This document shows positions 1 through 10,900 of a stretch of DNA of 64,000 bases, piece after piece. Every line of letters starts with the position of its first letter. Position 1 is the first letter of the stretch. The notes under the pieces are model-generated. The model was not told the origin of the DNA and did not search any database. It worked only from the letters and a program-made list of their open reading frames with translations. Both the position numbers and the translations under genes were made by a program. This DNA comes from Dryocosmus kuriphilus (Eukaryota > Arthropoda > Insecta > Hymenoptera > Cynipidae). Where the stretch lies: positions 173,398,552-173,462,551 of the forward strand of contig CM076191.1 of assembly GCA_038277395.1 (NCBI GenBank), read 5' to 3'.

Positions 1-505
1 TTCGGCCTTTACACCCAGCTTTAGATCCGACAAAGTTCCGGATAGGGCCGGATAAGATTACGTTGGGCGAATAATTCGATTTTATGATTTAAATGTCCGC
101 TGGAAAGCCGGATAGAACCAGATAGAAAACCATTTTCGGCCTCTATACCCAAATTTATTTCCGACAAAGTTCCGGATAGGGCCAGATAAGATTCCGTCGG
201 GCGAATAATTCAATTTTATGATTTAAATGTCCGCTGGAAAGCCGGATAGAACCAGATAGAAACTCATTTTTGGTCTTGTCACTCAACTTTGGTTCCGACA
301 AAGTTCCGGATAGGACCGGATTAAATACCACTTTTAACTTAGTCAAATATAATTTCGATATTTCATCCCGAATAGAACCCGGATAAGACCGCTATTTTTC
401 CGCGAAAGATATTACGAACCGAATAAGACCCGGATAGGGCCAGACAACAATCCGAAGTGGGCTATCCGGTCTATTATCCGGTTTGTTATCCGTTTCTATC
501 GGATC
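1..505. repeat. 134-bp minisatellite and related GGATA-rich repeats
   Basis: Units starting near 1, 135 and 269 repeat with a 134-bp period, about two and a half copies. Each unit carries several variants of CCGGATAGRRCCRGATA and the sentence-like block ATGTCCGCTGGAAAGCCGG. From about 331 to 505 the periodicity decays but the GGATA/TATCC motifs continue on both strands. No gene is supported here; the short ORFs are translations of the repeat. Confidence 0.8.
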
Positions 506-1869
506 CTATCTGCCATTTTTAGCAGGGAGGCGTATTGCTGTATATTGAATACGTTCAAGTTTGGTTATTTCATTTGCACGTTTTGGAAAATATATAAAAG
601 AAGCGAAATCTATTATTGATCTAATGTAGGATTTATATATAGTTAGAAGAGTGCTTGGATCAGCACCCCACCACGTACCTCTTACAAATTTAATAATATT
701 GACAGTTTTTAGACATTTGTTTTTAACATTTTCTACGTGGCGTCGAAAGGATAGTTTGTAGTCGAATATTACACCTAGGTAATGCGCAGATTCTTGTGAG
801 ATGATTGTAAATTCATCTGTTTTGATTATTACACTGCCTGGTTTACAACCTTGATTACTGAAATGAATTAACACCGTTTTATCAGGAGAAATTTCAAGTC
901 CAATGTCATAAAGGTTTTTTTTGAGTGTTTGTAGACTTTTTTCCATAATAGATATGCAAGACTGTAACGATTTTTTTTTTACAAGAATCATGATATCATC
1001 AGCGTACATTGATATAATAACAATTTTGGGAAGATTTTTTGTGATATTAGCTATATACAAGTTAAAAAGTAGTGGACTAAGTGAGCCACCTTGTGGTACG
1101 CCTTTGTGTACATTTCTGTATGAATTTGTGTTGATATGTGAGTATATTAATATTTCATAATTTAAGAATTTAACTAATTTAATAATTTCAATAGGAATAT
1201 TTAGGTCAGATAAAGTTTGAAGCAATATTTCGCAATTAACATTATCGTATGCGTTAGTTATGTCAATATAGGTAGCAAGGATATGTTGATTATTTTTAAA
1301 GCTTTCTTCGATATTTAAAGTAAGCTGGAAAAGGTTATCGTTACAAGATTGGCCTTTACGCACGGAAACCCGTTTGAGATGTAGGTAAGAGGTTGCTGTA
1401 CTCTAATCACCACTGCAAACGATTTTTTATTAGGATTTCAAATAACTTACAAGCACACGACGAAAGTGTAATAGGTCTAAAACTTTCACCGTCTGGTTTT
1501 TTAATGAAGGTAACGAAGCAGTTTTTCCAATCAGGGGGAAATTCCCCATTTTTATAGATTTCGTTATATATGTCTGATAAAATTAATTTATACTTAATGG
1601 GTAATTTTTTAAGAATTTCGTAATCGATTCCGTCGAGACCAGGAGACGATGTTGAATTCAGAAAACTGAAGGTGGTTACTGAGAAAATCATTTGTTTTGC
1701 AGTTAGGAATCCAGTAAGGATCTGAAGCTACCCACGAAGGACTGATTTTGTTGAGTGCAAATTCAACTTTATCTTTATTCGTGTCATCAATTGTACTTGG
1801 AGATTTGACTTTAACGTATTTATTATTAAAAATTTTCATAGTATTCCAGGTTGACCTGTTGGTCATCAT
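506..1869 (-). pseudogene. Truncated non-LTR retrotransposon ORF2 (reverse transcriptase)
   Basis: Three overlapping minus-strand reading frames together give the reverse transcriptase part of a LINE of the jockey/I/R1 group. In order they show a linker (1609-1869), the finger/palm start with SSPGLDGIDYEIL and FRPITLSS (1407-1691), and the palm with the GVPQGGSLSPLLFNLYI block and YADD catalytic box near 995-1010 (506-1363). The thumb follows, with WWGADPSTLLTIYKSYIRS. Frames change near 1380 and 1640, and both ends are missing: no endonuclease is upstream and the frame stops soon after the thumb. It is a dead 5'- and 3'-truncated copy. The clade assignment is inference; the RT identity is secure. 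Confidence 0.88.
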
Positions 1870-1886
1870 GATGTTAATTCTTACCT

Positions 1887-1996
1887 AGATCGAGTTTTGG
1901 ACTATGAGTTAACAAACGACTACTGTGGTATTCCAGATCCAGTGATAATATGTGGTTTCCTTGTTGGAAGAGTGGAAAATAAAATACTTGTGCCAG
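1887..1996 (+). pseudogene. Unrecognised coding fragment, 5' half, split by a transposon
   Basis: An open stretch reads LDRVLDYELTNDYCGIPDP and continues to about position 1996. There it is cut by the mariner-like element at 1999-3513. A compatible open stretch resumes beyond the element at 3516. I do not recognise the family. It could be a host exon or a piece of another transposon protein. Confidence 0.45.
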
Positions 1997-1998
1997 TA

Positions 1999-3513
1999 TA
2001 CAGGGTGGCATAAAAGTATGGAAACTCCTGAATAACTCATCAGGAATGAATTTTTTTTGAAAAATATTGAAAACAAAAGTTTTAGGATTTTTCCCTGGCT
2101 ATTCAATGGCGACCCCGGTTTGACCTTGATCATGCCCTTGAAGGTCATATTAAGGTCAATTTCAATTTTTTAAATGGGAAGCTCCATTTCTTATTACGGA
2201 TTTGGAAAGAGCAGGAAATTCTACGTTCAAGTATGACCTTGACAATCTCCTTGACCATGACATTCAAAGTCATTATTAGGTCAAACTTGTTTTTTTCAAA
2301 TGGGAACCCCTATTTTTCATTGTGGATGTGGAAAGAGCAGGAAATTTTATTTTCAAGTTTAACCTTGACTATGACCTTCAAGGTCATTCCAAGGTTACAC
2401 TTGTTTTTTTTCAAACGGGAACCCCCATTTTTTATTTCGGATTTGGAAAGAGCAGGAAATTTTACCTTCAAGTGTGATATTATCCATAATCAGGCTCTTG
2501 GCCTTGAACCAGGCTTTCAAGGTCATTTTAAAAAAAGTTTTTCAAGAATTTTGAAAAATTACAGCCACTGTAGGGTCAGCCAGGTCCCCTGATCTGACTC
2601 CACTTGACTTTTTTCTTTGAGGTTACATAAAAAATAAAGTATGCGTTACTAAGCCACGAGATTTAGAATATCTAAGACAAAAAATAGTCAATGCTTGCGC
2701 TGATATTACACCTGATATGATAAGGAGTGCGATAGAAAATTTTTATGTCCGTCTAGGAATCTGCCAGGATTTTGATGGAGAACATTTTTAACACAGCTTG
2801 TAAGCCTTGCCTTGACTGGCCGGGATTGTTAACCTTGTCTTAACTGGACGGACCATTTCCTTGCCTTAATTGAATGGGATCGTTAGCCTTGCCTTAACTG
2901 ACTGGTATCGTTAGGAGGTACCCTACAGTGGCTGTAATTTTTCAAAATTCTTGAAAAAATCTTCTAAAATGACCTTGAAAGCATGGTTCAAGGTCAAGAG
3001 CATGATTATGGATAAGGTCACACTTAAAGGTAAAATTTCCTGCTCTTTCCAAATCAGCAAAAAAACCGGGGGTTCCCATTTGAAAAAACTAGTTTGACTT
3101 TGGAATAACCTTGAAGGTTATGGTCAAGGACATGGTCAAGGTCATACTTGAACGCAAAATTTCCTGCTCTTTCCAAATCCGCAATCAAAATGGGGCTTCC
3201 CATTTAAAAAATTGAAAGGGGTTCCCATTTAAAAAAACAAGTTTGATCTTGAAGATCATGGTCAAGGACATGGTCAAGGCTATACTTGAACGAAAAATTT
3301 CCTGCTCTTTCCAGATCCGCAATAAAAAATGGGGCTTCCCATTTAAAAAATTGAATTTGACCTTGCCATGACCTTCAGGGTCATGGTCAAGGCCAAACAG
3401 AGGTCACCATTGAATGGCCAGGGAAAAATACTAAAACTTTTGTATTTAATATTAAAAAAAATTCATTCCTGATGAGTTATTCAGGGTTTTCTATACTTGT
3501 GTACCACCCTGTA
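1999..3513 (+). mobile_element. Mariner/Tc1-superfamily element with ~0.5-kb inverted arms
   Basis: The ends are inverted repeats beginning ACAGGGTGGCA (left) and its counterpart CCACCCTGT (right), flanked by TA. This fits the TA target duplication of the Tc1/mariner superfamily. Homology between the arms continues inward through CTGAATAACTCATCAGGAAT and several hundred further bases. Between the arms lies only the C-terminal end of a transposase. The arms are filled with AAGGTCA/TGACCTT motifs and repeated copies of GGAAAGAGCAGGAAATTT. It is an internally deleted, non-autonomous copy. Confidence 0.8.
2573..2791 (+). pseudogene. Transposase C-terminal fragment (DDE, mariner-like)
   Basis: The frame GSARSPDLTPLDFFL is followed by an in-frame TGA, then GYIKNKVCVTKPRDLEYL and a C-terminal helix region ending in DFDGEHF and a TAA stop. 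The SPDLTPLDFFL block is the region of the third catalytic acidic residue in arthropod mariner-like transposases. The N-terminal DNA-binding domain and the first two catalytic residues are absent, so the protein is inactive. A TGA also replaces the expected aromatic residue after FFL. Confidence 0.8.
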
Positions 3514-3515
3514 TA

Positions 3516-3645
3516 ATAGTGGCGCAGATTGTGTTATAAAATGGGTATCGGACGGGGCTAACTGTTTACTATCCGACACTGATGCTGCTCTCTTACCGTT
3601 TCACCACCATTGTAAGGATCTTATTTTTTTCCCATAGGCAGTCAC
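3516..3645 (+). pseudogene. Unrecognised coding fragment, 3' half
   Basis: This is the continuation of the fragment at 1887-1996 on the far side of the mariner-like element. It reads SGADCVIKWVSDGANCLL and further to about 3640, including a His-His-His-Cys run. It ends where the AAT-rich tail of the RTE-type LINE begins, so it was interrupted twice, once by each element. The family is unknown. Confidence 0.45.
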
Positions 3646-3689
3646 CCAATATAATAATAATAATAATTATTATTATTATCATTATCATA

Positions 3690-3920
3690 GTGTAGCTTTG
3701 CGAACTCAGAAGTTCATTGCCTCAGCTACCCAGAACCGCTACGCATCTCTATCCTGTGCATCCTCCATCCAGTTCAAATAATCATGTCCTAGCTCTTTTA
3801 GATCGTCCCTTACGTTTTTCTTCCATCTGTTTCTCGGTCTGCCCAGAGGTCTCTTACTAATCGGTTTCCTTCTTAAAATTTGCGCCACTGTTCTCTCGTG
3901 GCCCATTCTTGCAACGTGTC
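3690..3920 (-). pseudogene. RTE-type LINE ORF2, C-terminal end
   Basis: Minus-strand translation gives HVARMGHERTVAQILRR, then GRPRNRWKKNVRDDL and a final DRDAWRGWVAEAM block. This is the typical C-terminus of RTE/CR1-like LINE proteins in arthropods. It is the continuation of the reverse transcriptase on the right of Maverick 1 (20245-22593). Confidence 0.8.
3915..3920. repeat. Target-site duplication of Maverick 1, left copy
   Basis: CGTGTC lies immediately left of the AG terminus of Maverick 1. The right flank has CATGTC (20239-20244), so the duplication is 6 bp with one mismatch. Six bases is the Polinton/Maverick standard. The site falls inside the RTE-type ORF. Confidence 0.8.
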
Positions 3921-5170
3921 AGTAGTTATGCTATGTTACTCCGGCCTCACCACGATAAGCTTCGCGCTGTCACCGACTGATGGCGCCACTACTCCCTCAG
4001 TGGTACATGTCTGTGCTAAGTTATCGACAGTCGGTGTTACCCTGAGTCGGTAAGGTAGAGTTCCACAACAACATACTTCTATTTATCGACGACAGATGGC
4101 GCCAATGTCCGTTATCGACAGTCGGTATTACGCTGTATCGGTAAAGTAGGAATATTGGGGCAGGAATATACCATATATAGCACCACTAAAAGCTTTGCGT
4201 GAACGCCGCATTCCTTATTACTATTTAGATTATGTATTGGAATTTACTTCTCGAAAATTCTTTCCCTCTCTCCCTCTCTCTCACTCTCCATCGGCTTGTA
4301 TACTAAAATATAAGAGCATAAATTCAGTGGGCGATGACGTCATCATGCAGGTTTGAACGTGTTTTCCCCCTCTCTCTATCACTGACCTCATTATCTTGAT
4401 GTCATTGATGCTAGAAGTTAATAGGCGCGAGAATTCATCTCCATTTATTTCGACAGGCACGCGATGCAGGTTTGAACGTGCCCCCCCCCCCTCTCTAACG
4501 CTGACCTTATTATTTTAATGGCATTATGGGTGTGAGAAGGGACGGAGGAGCAAAGGGGGGGAGTCTCGATATTGCACTATAGAAGCTCGACAAGTTTCAT
4601 CACGTTACGCAAGATGATGCAGTAATTTAAAATCTCAAAATAATCAGATATTGGAAAACAACCATTTTTCTGAGTTGTGTTCAAGAAATGCAATCACTTT
4701 TCCCTTTTGTAAAATTCCGTGCGACTAATAGTTCCTGAACCAAGACTCAAAATGTAAACTCGAAAATCTCAAAATAATCAGATATTGAAAAACAACAATT
4801 TTTCTGGATTGTGCTCAAGAAATGCAATCACTTTTGCCTCTTCTAAAATTCCGTACAACTAATAGTTCCTGAATCAAAACTCAAAATGTAAACACGAAAA
4901 TCTCAAAATAATCAGATATTGAAAAACAACAATTTTTCTGGGTTGTGCTTAAGAAATGCAATCACCTTTGCCTCTTGTAAAATTCCGTATGACTAACAGT
5001 TCCTGAATGAAAACTCAAAATCTAAACTTGAAAATCTCAAAATAATCAGATATTGAAAAACAACCATTTTTCTGGGTTGCGCTCAAGAAATGCAATCACT
5101 TTTCCCTCTTGTAAAATTTCGTATGACTAACAGTTCCTGAAAGAAAACTCAAAATCTAAACTCGAAAATC
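3921..5170. repeat. Left terminal inverted repeat of Maverick 1
   Basis: Inverted against 19370-20238. Shared blocks include GGCGCCATCTGTC, the TATCGACAGTCGGTGTTACC block, GCTTTGCGTGAACGCCGCAT and TGGAATTTACTTCTCGAAAA. Relative to the right arm it has one extra ~150-bp unit (about 4370-4530) and more 133-bp units. Both arms are rich in CT/GA tracts. Confidence 0.85.
4631..5170. repeat. 133-bp tandem repeat inside the Maverick TIR
   Basis: Four units start near 4631, 4764, 4897 and 5029. Each contains AATCTCAAAATAATCAGATA, a GCAATCACTTTT block and ends in GTTCCTGAA plus an AACTCAAAATC-like segment. The right arm has two inverted units (about 19440-19650). Maverick 2 has about three (58900-59190). 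Confidence 0.85.
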
Positions 5171-5281
5171 TCAACGGCTGTGAGTTCCCCTCAGGCGCGG
5201 CGTCTCCTCACACATCTTCATTTACACACGTATACGATACCGCACAAACACATACATTCACCCAGCTTCGCTCGATTTTTT

Positions 5282-5465
5282 TATAAAAGTGCGAGTGGAA
5301 CGGAGTGACCACAGTTCGGCGTTGTCTGCTATGTATTTCACATTGAGTGAAGAAAATATCCAGTGTAGTTTTTTTGTGGACTTTACTATTGACTTGTGAA
5401 ATAAGGATAGTGCATTTAAAGACAAAGTGAAAAGTGCATCAGATTGCAGAGGCTTCAGTCTGTCA
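5282..5465 (+). promoter_or_regulatory. Putative PolB promoter of Maverick 1 and leader motif
   Basis: A TATA box TATAAAAG lies at 5282-5289, followed about 30 bases on by CCACAGTTCGG, an initiator-like sequence. Some 150 bases downstream, at 5443-5460, is CAGAGGCTTCAGTCTGTC, a block also found near the right end (18452) and in Maverick 2. The whole 5270-5465 stretch is conserved in inverted form in Maverick 2 (about 58150-58390). That conservation supports a functional leader. Promoter function is inference. Confidence 0.5.
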
Positions 5466-6510
5466 TTGAACATACACTGTTTAACGTGTATTCTTATTTT
5501 ATTTATTTAATTTATTTCATTTACTTCATTTATTTTGTTAGAAATTTAAACGGAATCTCAGGTATCGTGGAGGTTCTTGGAAGGCCTGGTTTATGCGATA
5601 ATTTCGTGCGAGCTGAAAAGGGGGCCGGCACTGCAAGGGGTGAAGAAAAACGAGACGATGGAGGGAGTAACTTGAGTTCGAAGTCCGCTTTCTTGGGTTT
5701 CCGAGAGGGTGTGACTTGCTTGGCATCAGTTAGTTATAGTTCGGTGTTCAGCCTTCGTGTCGGCCGGTCGTGATGGAGCGTTCATTTTATGTTCTGGTTT
5801 GAGTGCAGAGTGTTTCAGTTTAAATCAGTGATCGCGTCACCGTATAAGGCGTCTTGAACTTTGTGGATTATAGTGAAGTGTTTTCAGTGTTAGTGCCGGT
5901 TGGGATTACCCAATCTCGAGTGTTGTTGTGCAATGGGGCTGGCAGCAGAGTCTAATGGACGGGAGTCTGGGGGAGGCTGTCATGACCTTAAGGTGGGAGT
6001 TCGGTGTCTGTTTCTTCTCCGTCGATGCCGGGTCGGTGCGCTTCTCCTGTGACGGGCTGATGCCTCTCCTTTCTTGTGACCTCTGGTTGGCTGGTTTGGA
6101 GGTTGTAGATTGGGACCGTTTCGTGGTGGCCGATCGGGATCCGGGAGTGTTGGTGGACATCTACATCCTGGGGAAATCGAGAAACTCGTGGCCATTGGTG
6201 ACTAGTCATAGCTCGATTGAGGTTTGGTGAAGTTCATTTTAATTGGCTCACTCTTATGGGAATTAATTTGATTGGCTCAATGTTATGGGGTTGTAGTCAT
6301 TGAATCGGGTGAGATCCATGGTTGGCAATGCTTTGGCTGAACGAGGGAAGAGCATTCTCGCTTCAAGGAAGTCCTTTAAGTTTCGTTCCAATTATCTCTG
6401 ATGTTTAATATGACTCACCGGCGTTTCTTTGAAGCGAGACCAGTTGCCATCGCGCTCTGGCCTGGAGCTCAGCCAAACCAGATCTCACAGTCCGGCTACA
6501 ACCAATTCTG

Positions 6511-6881
6511 AATCGGAGGATGGACTTTGAGTGGCACCGCGTTTCGGCTGTATTGTGCGACGGGCATTCTTTTCCCGGGACGTCCTTCATACTGGTTTGT
6601 CGTAGAACCTGGGAGACGGACCCGGGGGGGAGACCAGTCATCCCGCGTTCGTTCTATAGTGCAGCCGAGACTAGACTTCATCATGTTCTAGAGGGGAATC
6701 GGAGGATGGAGTCTGAGTGGCACCGCGTTTCGGCTGTATTGTGCGACGGGCATTCTTTTCCCGGGACGTCCGTCATAGTGGTTTGTCGTAGAACCTGGGG
6801 GACGGACCCGGGGGGAGACCAGTCATCCCACGTTCGTTCCATAGTGCAACCGAGACTAGACTCCATCATGTTCTAGCGGGG
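6511..6881. repeat. 186-bp tandem duplication
   Basis: Two near-identical units start at 6511 and 6697, each beginning AATCGGAGGATGGA and containing GTTTCGGCTGTATTGTGCGA and a GACGGACCCGGGGGG tract. A third start at 6882 leads into a different, shorter repeat. The long ORFs on both strands here are products of the repeat. Confidence 0.85.
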
Positions 6882-7140
6882 AATCGGATGATAAGCCTCG
6901 TTATGAAATTATGTCTTCCCAGTTGGTTGAATCGGATGATAAGCCTCTTTATGAAATTATGTCTTCCCAGTCGGTTTTGAGTCGGATGATAAGTATGTAT
7001 ATATATATAAGTATGACTTACGTCTCTCCGGTTGGTTTAATCGTCTGATGGGCCTTTGTATGTAATTACGTCTTTCCGGTTGGTTTAATCGTATGATAAG
7101 CCTTTGTATGTAATTGCGTCTCCCCGGGTGATTTAAAGAT
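6882..7140. repeat. ~48-bp tandem repeat, about five degenerate units
   Basis: Units run ATCGGATGATAAGCCT, then a (A/G)TTATGAAATTATGTCTTCC-like half and a GGTTGGTT(T/G)A end. They start near 6882, 6930, 6978, 7040 and 7088, the third interrupted by a short TA run. They share the GAATCGGATGAT start with the 186-bp repeat before them. Confidence 0.75.
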
Positions 7141-7619
7141 GGTGTGATAAACCACTTCATGTTATTTGGTGGTGGCCATCAGGGGATCGGAAGGGTTGGT
7201 GATTGTCATTCTAGGAAGTTACCTGAGGGCTACTTCGCCCGGGGCTACATGGTCGTTTGTTCAAGTGCTGTCATTCGACTCACTCATTGGTCGTCGGAAC
7301 CAGTTTCTAGATTCACGTAATTAAATTAATATTAAGGCTTATAGAGAGGTCGAATGAGTCGGTTGACTGACGGCATTGTGCTCTTGGGAGCTCGCTCCGC
7401 TGATGTGATGAATTATGAGATCGTCTTGCAGAAGAAGGTTTGCAGGAGCTGTAATCGTAATTAATAATGAATATTGTAAATTTTGTAAGACCAGGACCTT
7501 CCATGATGTTCGCGGGAGCTGTATAAGTAAGTGGTGATGTATATTGTGATTGTCGTCGGGCCAGGATCTTCCAGGAGAAAATTCATCTAAATGAAAGAAG
7601 GAATTAAAGTCTGTGTTGA

Positions 7620-7902
7620 TCAACTGAATGCTCCTTCCAATGTTATCCGTAATCCTAAACGGAACATATTTTATTTATTATATTTATTTTTTGTTTGTGA
7701 AGAAAGAAGGACTTATGGACTATTATATCGAGTGAAAATTTATGTACTTTTATATGTGGTGAAGAAAAGGACGTGCGCTTGTTATATCAGGGATTTATGA
7801 ACTTTACTATTATATCGTGTGAAAATTTAGGGACTTTACTGTTATATGTGGTAAAGAAAAGGATAGTGACGCATACGATTAGAGACGTTATTGACTGTCA
7901 AA
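7620..7902. other. Region upstream of PolB with a ~110-bp duplication
   Basis: The stretch GGACTATTATATCGAGTGAA with a following TTATATGTGGTGAAGAAAAGG segment (about 7708-7770) is repeated at about 7800-7865. No Maverick 2 counterpart is visible. Small ORFs at 7591-7800 and 7773-8012 follow the repeat and are not supported as genes. Confidence 0.5.
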
Positions 7903-10900
7903 GTGATATTCGACGAGTGCGTGAAGCTCATTCCCGGTATAGAGGATGCGTTGACTCTGATGTTATCGTCTGGATATGCACCTCTAGACAAACTCACCAA
8001 GTGGATGAATGAGTGCTCACTTTGTCTAAGGACTGTCAGGAGAGAACTCTATAGCAAAACAACACCGCAGTCCTTAAGCAAAAAACAAAAGTGCCTGAAC
8101 CTGGTTGAGCAGCTCGCATGCATAGAGGCACGCTTTGATTCATTGATGAAGAAAGGAGGAGGACATGTGCTGAAGAAACAAGATGACATCAATAATCGCA
8201 CAAAGCAGATAGATGTAGACAAAGCTTTCAATAGTCGTGTTAAAACAGGTGTAGTGGCCAATTTAATACATAAAAATGTTCTTGCCTTTTTGAATGATGC
8301 TCAGCAGATATTTATTGTTCAAGTGTGCAAAGAATTACAAAAACACAAGGCTTTAAAAATAAATGCATTACTTCTTTGCTACCATACAAAAAGCGGCAAA
8401 GATGAGCCTGATGATAAAAATTTCAACTCAAAGAACGAAGCCATATTTTTCACCACTGACTTGAAACTATGGTTTGAAACGTACGTGAGGTACCCAGTCC
8501 TCAAGGAGATGGAGGAGTTTGAGGAGAAAGACTCTGGATGGACCCTCCACTCCATCATCAAACTTTCCATTAACATCAACAAGTTGAACCCGCTAAAGGC
8601 AGGTTCATACATTGTTCTTCCACCATCGATCAAGAAAAAAGAAGCTTGTGTGAACATAAAGAACAACGACAACCTGACTCGAATAAGAATGCTACACGCG
8701 TGTCCAAATATCAGCAATATAGGGATGAGCTGGATTTTTTGGATATTGCCTTTCCAGTTGCACCAAAGGACGTGTACAAGCTCGAAGAGAAAAACCAGAT
8801 ATCTTTAAATATCTATTGTCTCAACAGGAAGAATGAAAATAAATTCACGGTGGTGCCTCTTCACCTTACCTCACAAAAACGAGAAGCACATCTGAATCTT
8901 CTTCGTGTAGAGAAAGATTATACCATAAAGAATAGCAGTGAAGAAGAAGAAGAAGAAGAAGAACATCAAGTTAGAGAAGAAAGAAGCTTCAACTTCCACT
9001 ACGTATGGATTAAGGACTTATCCCGATTAGTCTCCAGGCAACTGTCCAAAAAATCGCAGAAAAAGCTTATTTGTGATCGATGCTTGCACTATTTTATAGA
9101 AGCGGAAAAACTGGAAGAATACACTGAAGACTGTGTAAAACTTAATAACTGTAAAGTGGTGCTTACAGAACCTGGAAAGAACATAATTGAGTTTAAGAAC
9201 TTTAAGAACCCTGAGCGGGCTCCTTTCATCATTTACGCGGATTGTGAGTCCCTTTTGATACCCGTAAATGATGAACGAGCAGAAAAAACCTCGAATACTG
9301 ATGTCTTTGAAAGACACAAAATCTTCAATATTGGCTACATGTTCAAGTGCAATTATGATGATACAGTGTCCTTATACGATTCATGTCCGGAGGATGTGGA
9401 GCCAGCAAAGTGTTTTGCTGAGCAATTACTGGAGATTGCTCAGAAATGTGACAGGATCTTAGAATCTCCAGTACCAATGGAAAAAATAACTTTTGAGCAG
9501 CAGGAAGCCTTTATATATATGCCAAAACTTGTCACATTTGTCAGAAGGCACTGAATCCCCCAATGAAGAAGGTACATGACCACGTTCAGGAAACCCAGAT
9601 TAAATTCAGATTCATCGATTCATTCAGATTTATGGCCTCTTTACTGGAAAAGTTAGCGTCATACCTCACTCAGTATAAAATTGTCAGTGCAGTGTTTGCC
9701 GTTGTTGAGAGGGAGAAAATTGAGCTTGTCACCAGGAAAGGTGTTCTTCCTTATGAATACTTGGACTCGAGAGATAGACTCAGTGAAATTCAGCTCCCAC
9801 CAAGAGAAAAATTTTACAACAGTCTTAATGATTCGGCAATATCGGATAAAGATTATGCGCATGCATAATAGGTATGGTGTGCATTTAACATCAAGACACT
9901 CGGCGAGTACGTCAGTCTGTATATGAAAACTGACGTTCTGCTTTTGGCTGACATTTTCGAAAGTTTCCGAGAACAGTGTCTCGAGGCTTACGACTTGGAT
10001 CCAGCACACTACTACACAACTCCTGGCTTGACATGGGATGCCATGCTCAAATATTCAAAGGTGAGATTAGAGCTCCTCACCGATGTTGATATGCTGTTAA
10101 TGATTGAGCAAGGCAAAAGGGGTGGAGTAAGTCAATGCTCCAACCGTTATGCCATTGCCAATAACAAATACATGTCAGCTTTCAACAAGGATGGGGAGAT
10201 TATCTACATTGATTATTTGGATGCAAACAACCTATATGGTTGGGCAATGGAACAACCTTTCCCTTACGGTGGTTTCGAGTGGCTTACCCATTTCGAAAAC
10301 CTTGATTTCAACGCTCCAGATGATTCACCCTTTAGTTACATTCTGGAAGTAGATTTGGAATACCCTGTGGAAATCCATGAGAAGCACAATGACTTACCGT
10401 TTTGTCCAGAACACTCGAAGCGACCGGGGTCCAACCAGGAGAAGCTCCTAACTACCTTCCTACCGAAACTAAAGTACGTTCTCCATTATCGAGCTCTCAA
10501 ACATGCTTTGGCTAATGGACTTAAACTTATTAAAATTCATAAAGTACTTCAGTTCAACCAATCCACCTGGCTTAAAGTTACATAGACTTCAATACTGTAA
10601 TGCGAGCAAATTCTAGAAACGAATTTGAAAAGAACTTGCTTAAATTGATGAATAATGTAGTTTACGGAAAGACAATGGAGAACGTACGAAAATATGTTGA
10701 CGTAAAACTTGTGACAAAGTGGGAGGGTAGGTATGGAACCGAAGCCCTCACAGCCCGATCAAACTTCCACAGTCGAGCAATCTTCAGTGAAAATCTCGTT
10801 GCAATTGAACTGAGACGAACTGAAGTATTGTTCAACAAGCCGGTCTATGTAGGGCTTGCTGTGCTCGATATCTCCAAAATCCTAATCTACGACTTTCACT

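Larger units (their letters stand above)
5490..7620. other. GC-rich block unique to Maverick 1, no gene recognised
   Basis: Homology to Maverick 2 stops near 5490, just after AACGTGT. This ~2.1-kb stretch has clearly higher GC than its surroundings, several overlapping ORFs of 60-118 codons on both strands and two tandem-repeat arrays. One minus-strand ORF (5906-6160) is rich in Ser, Thr, Arg and Gln, but I match it to nothing. It may be a nested insertion, for example a solo LTR or other element, or an intron or leader of PolB. I see no flanking duplication that settles this. Confidence 0.5.

Noticed and set aside
6520..6876. ORF of 118 codons in Maverick 1
   Set aside because: Two near-identical halves produced by the 186-bp duplication. 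No conserved protein pattern, and comparable ORFs exist on the other strand.
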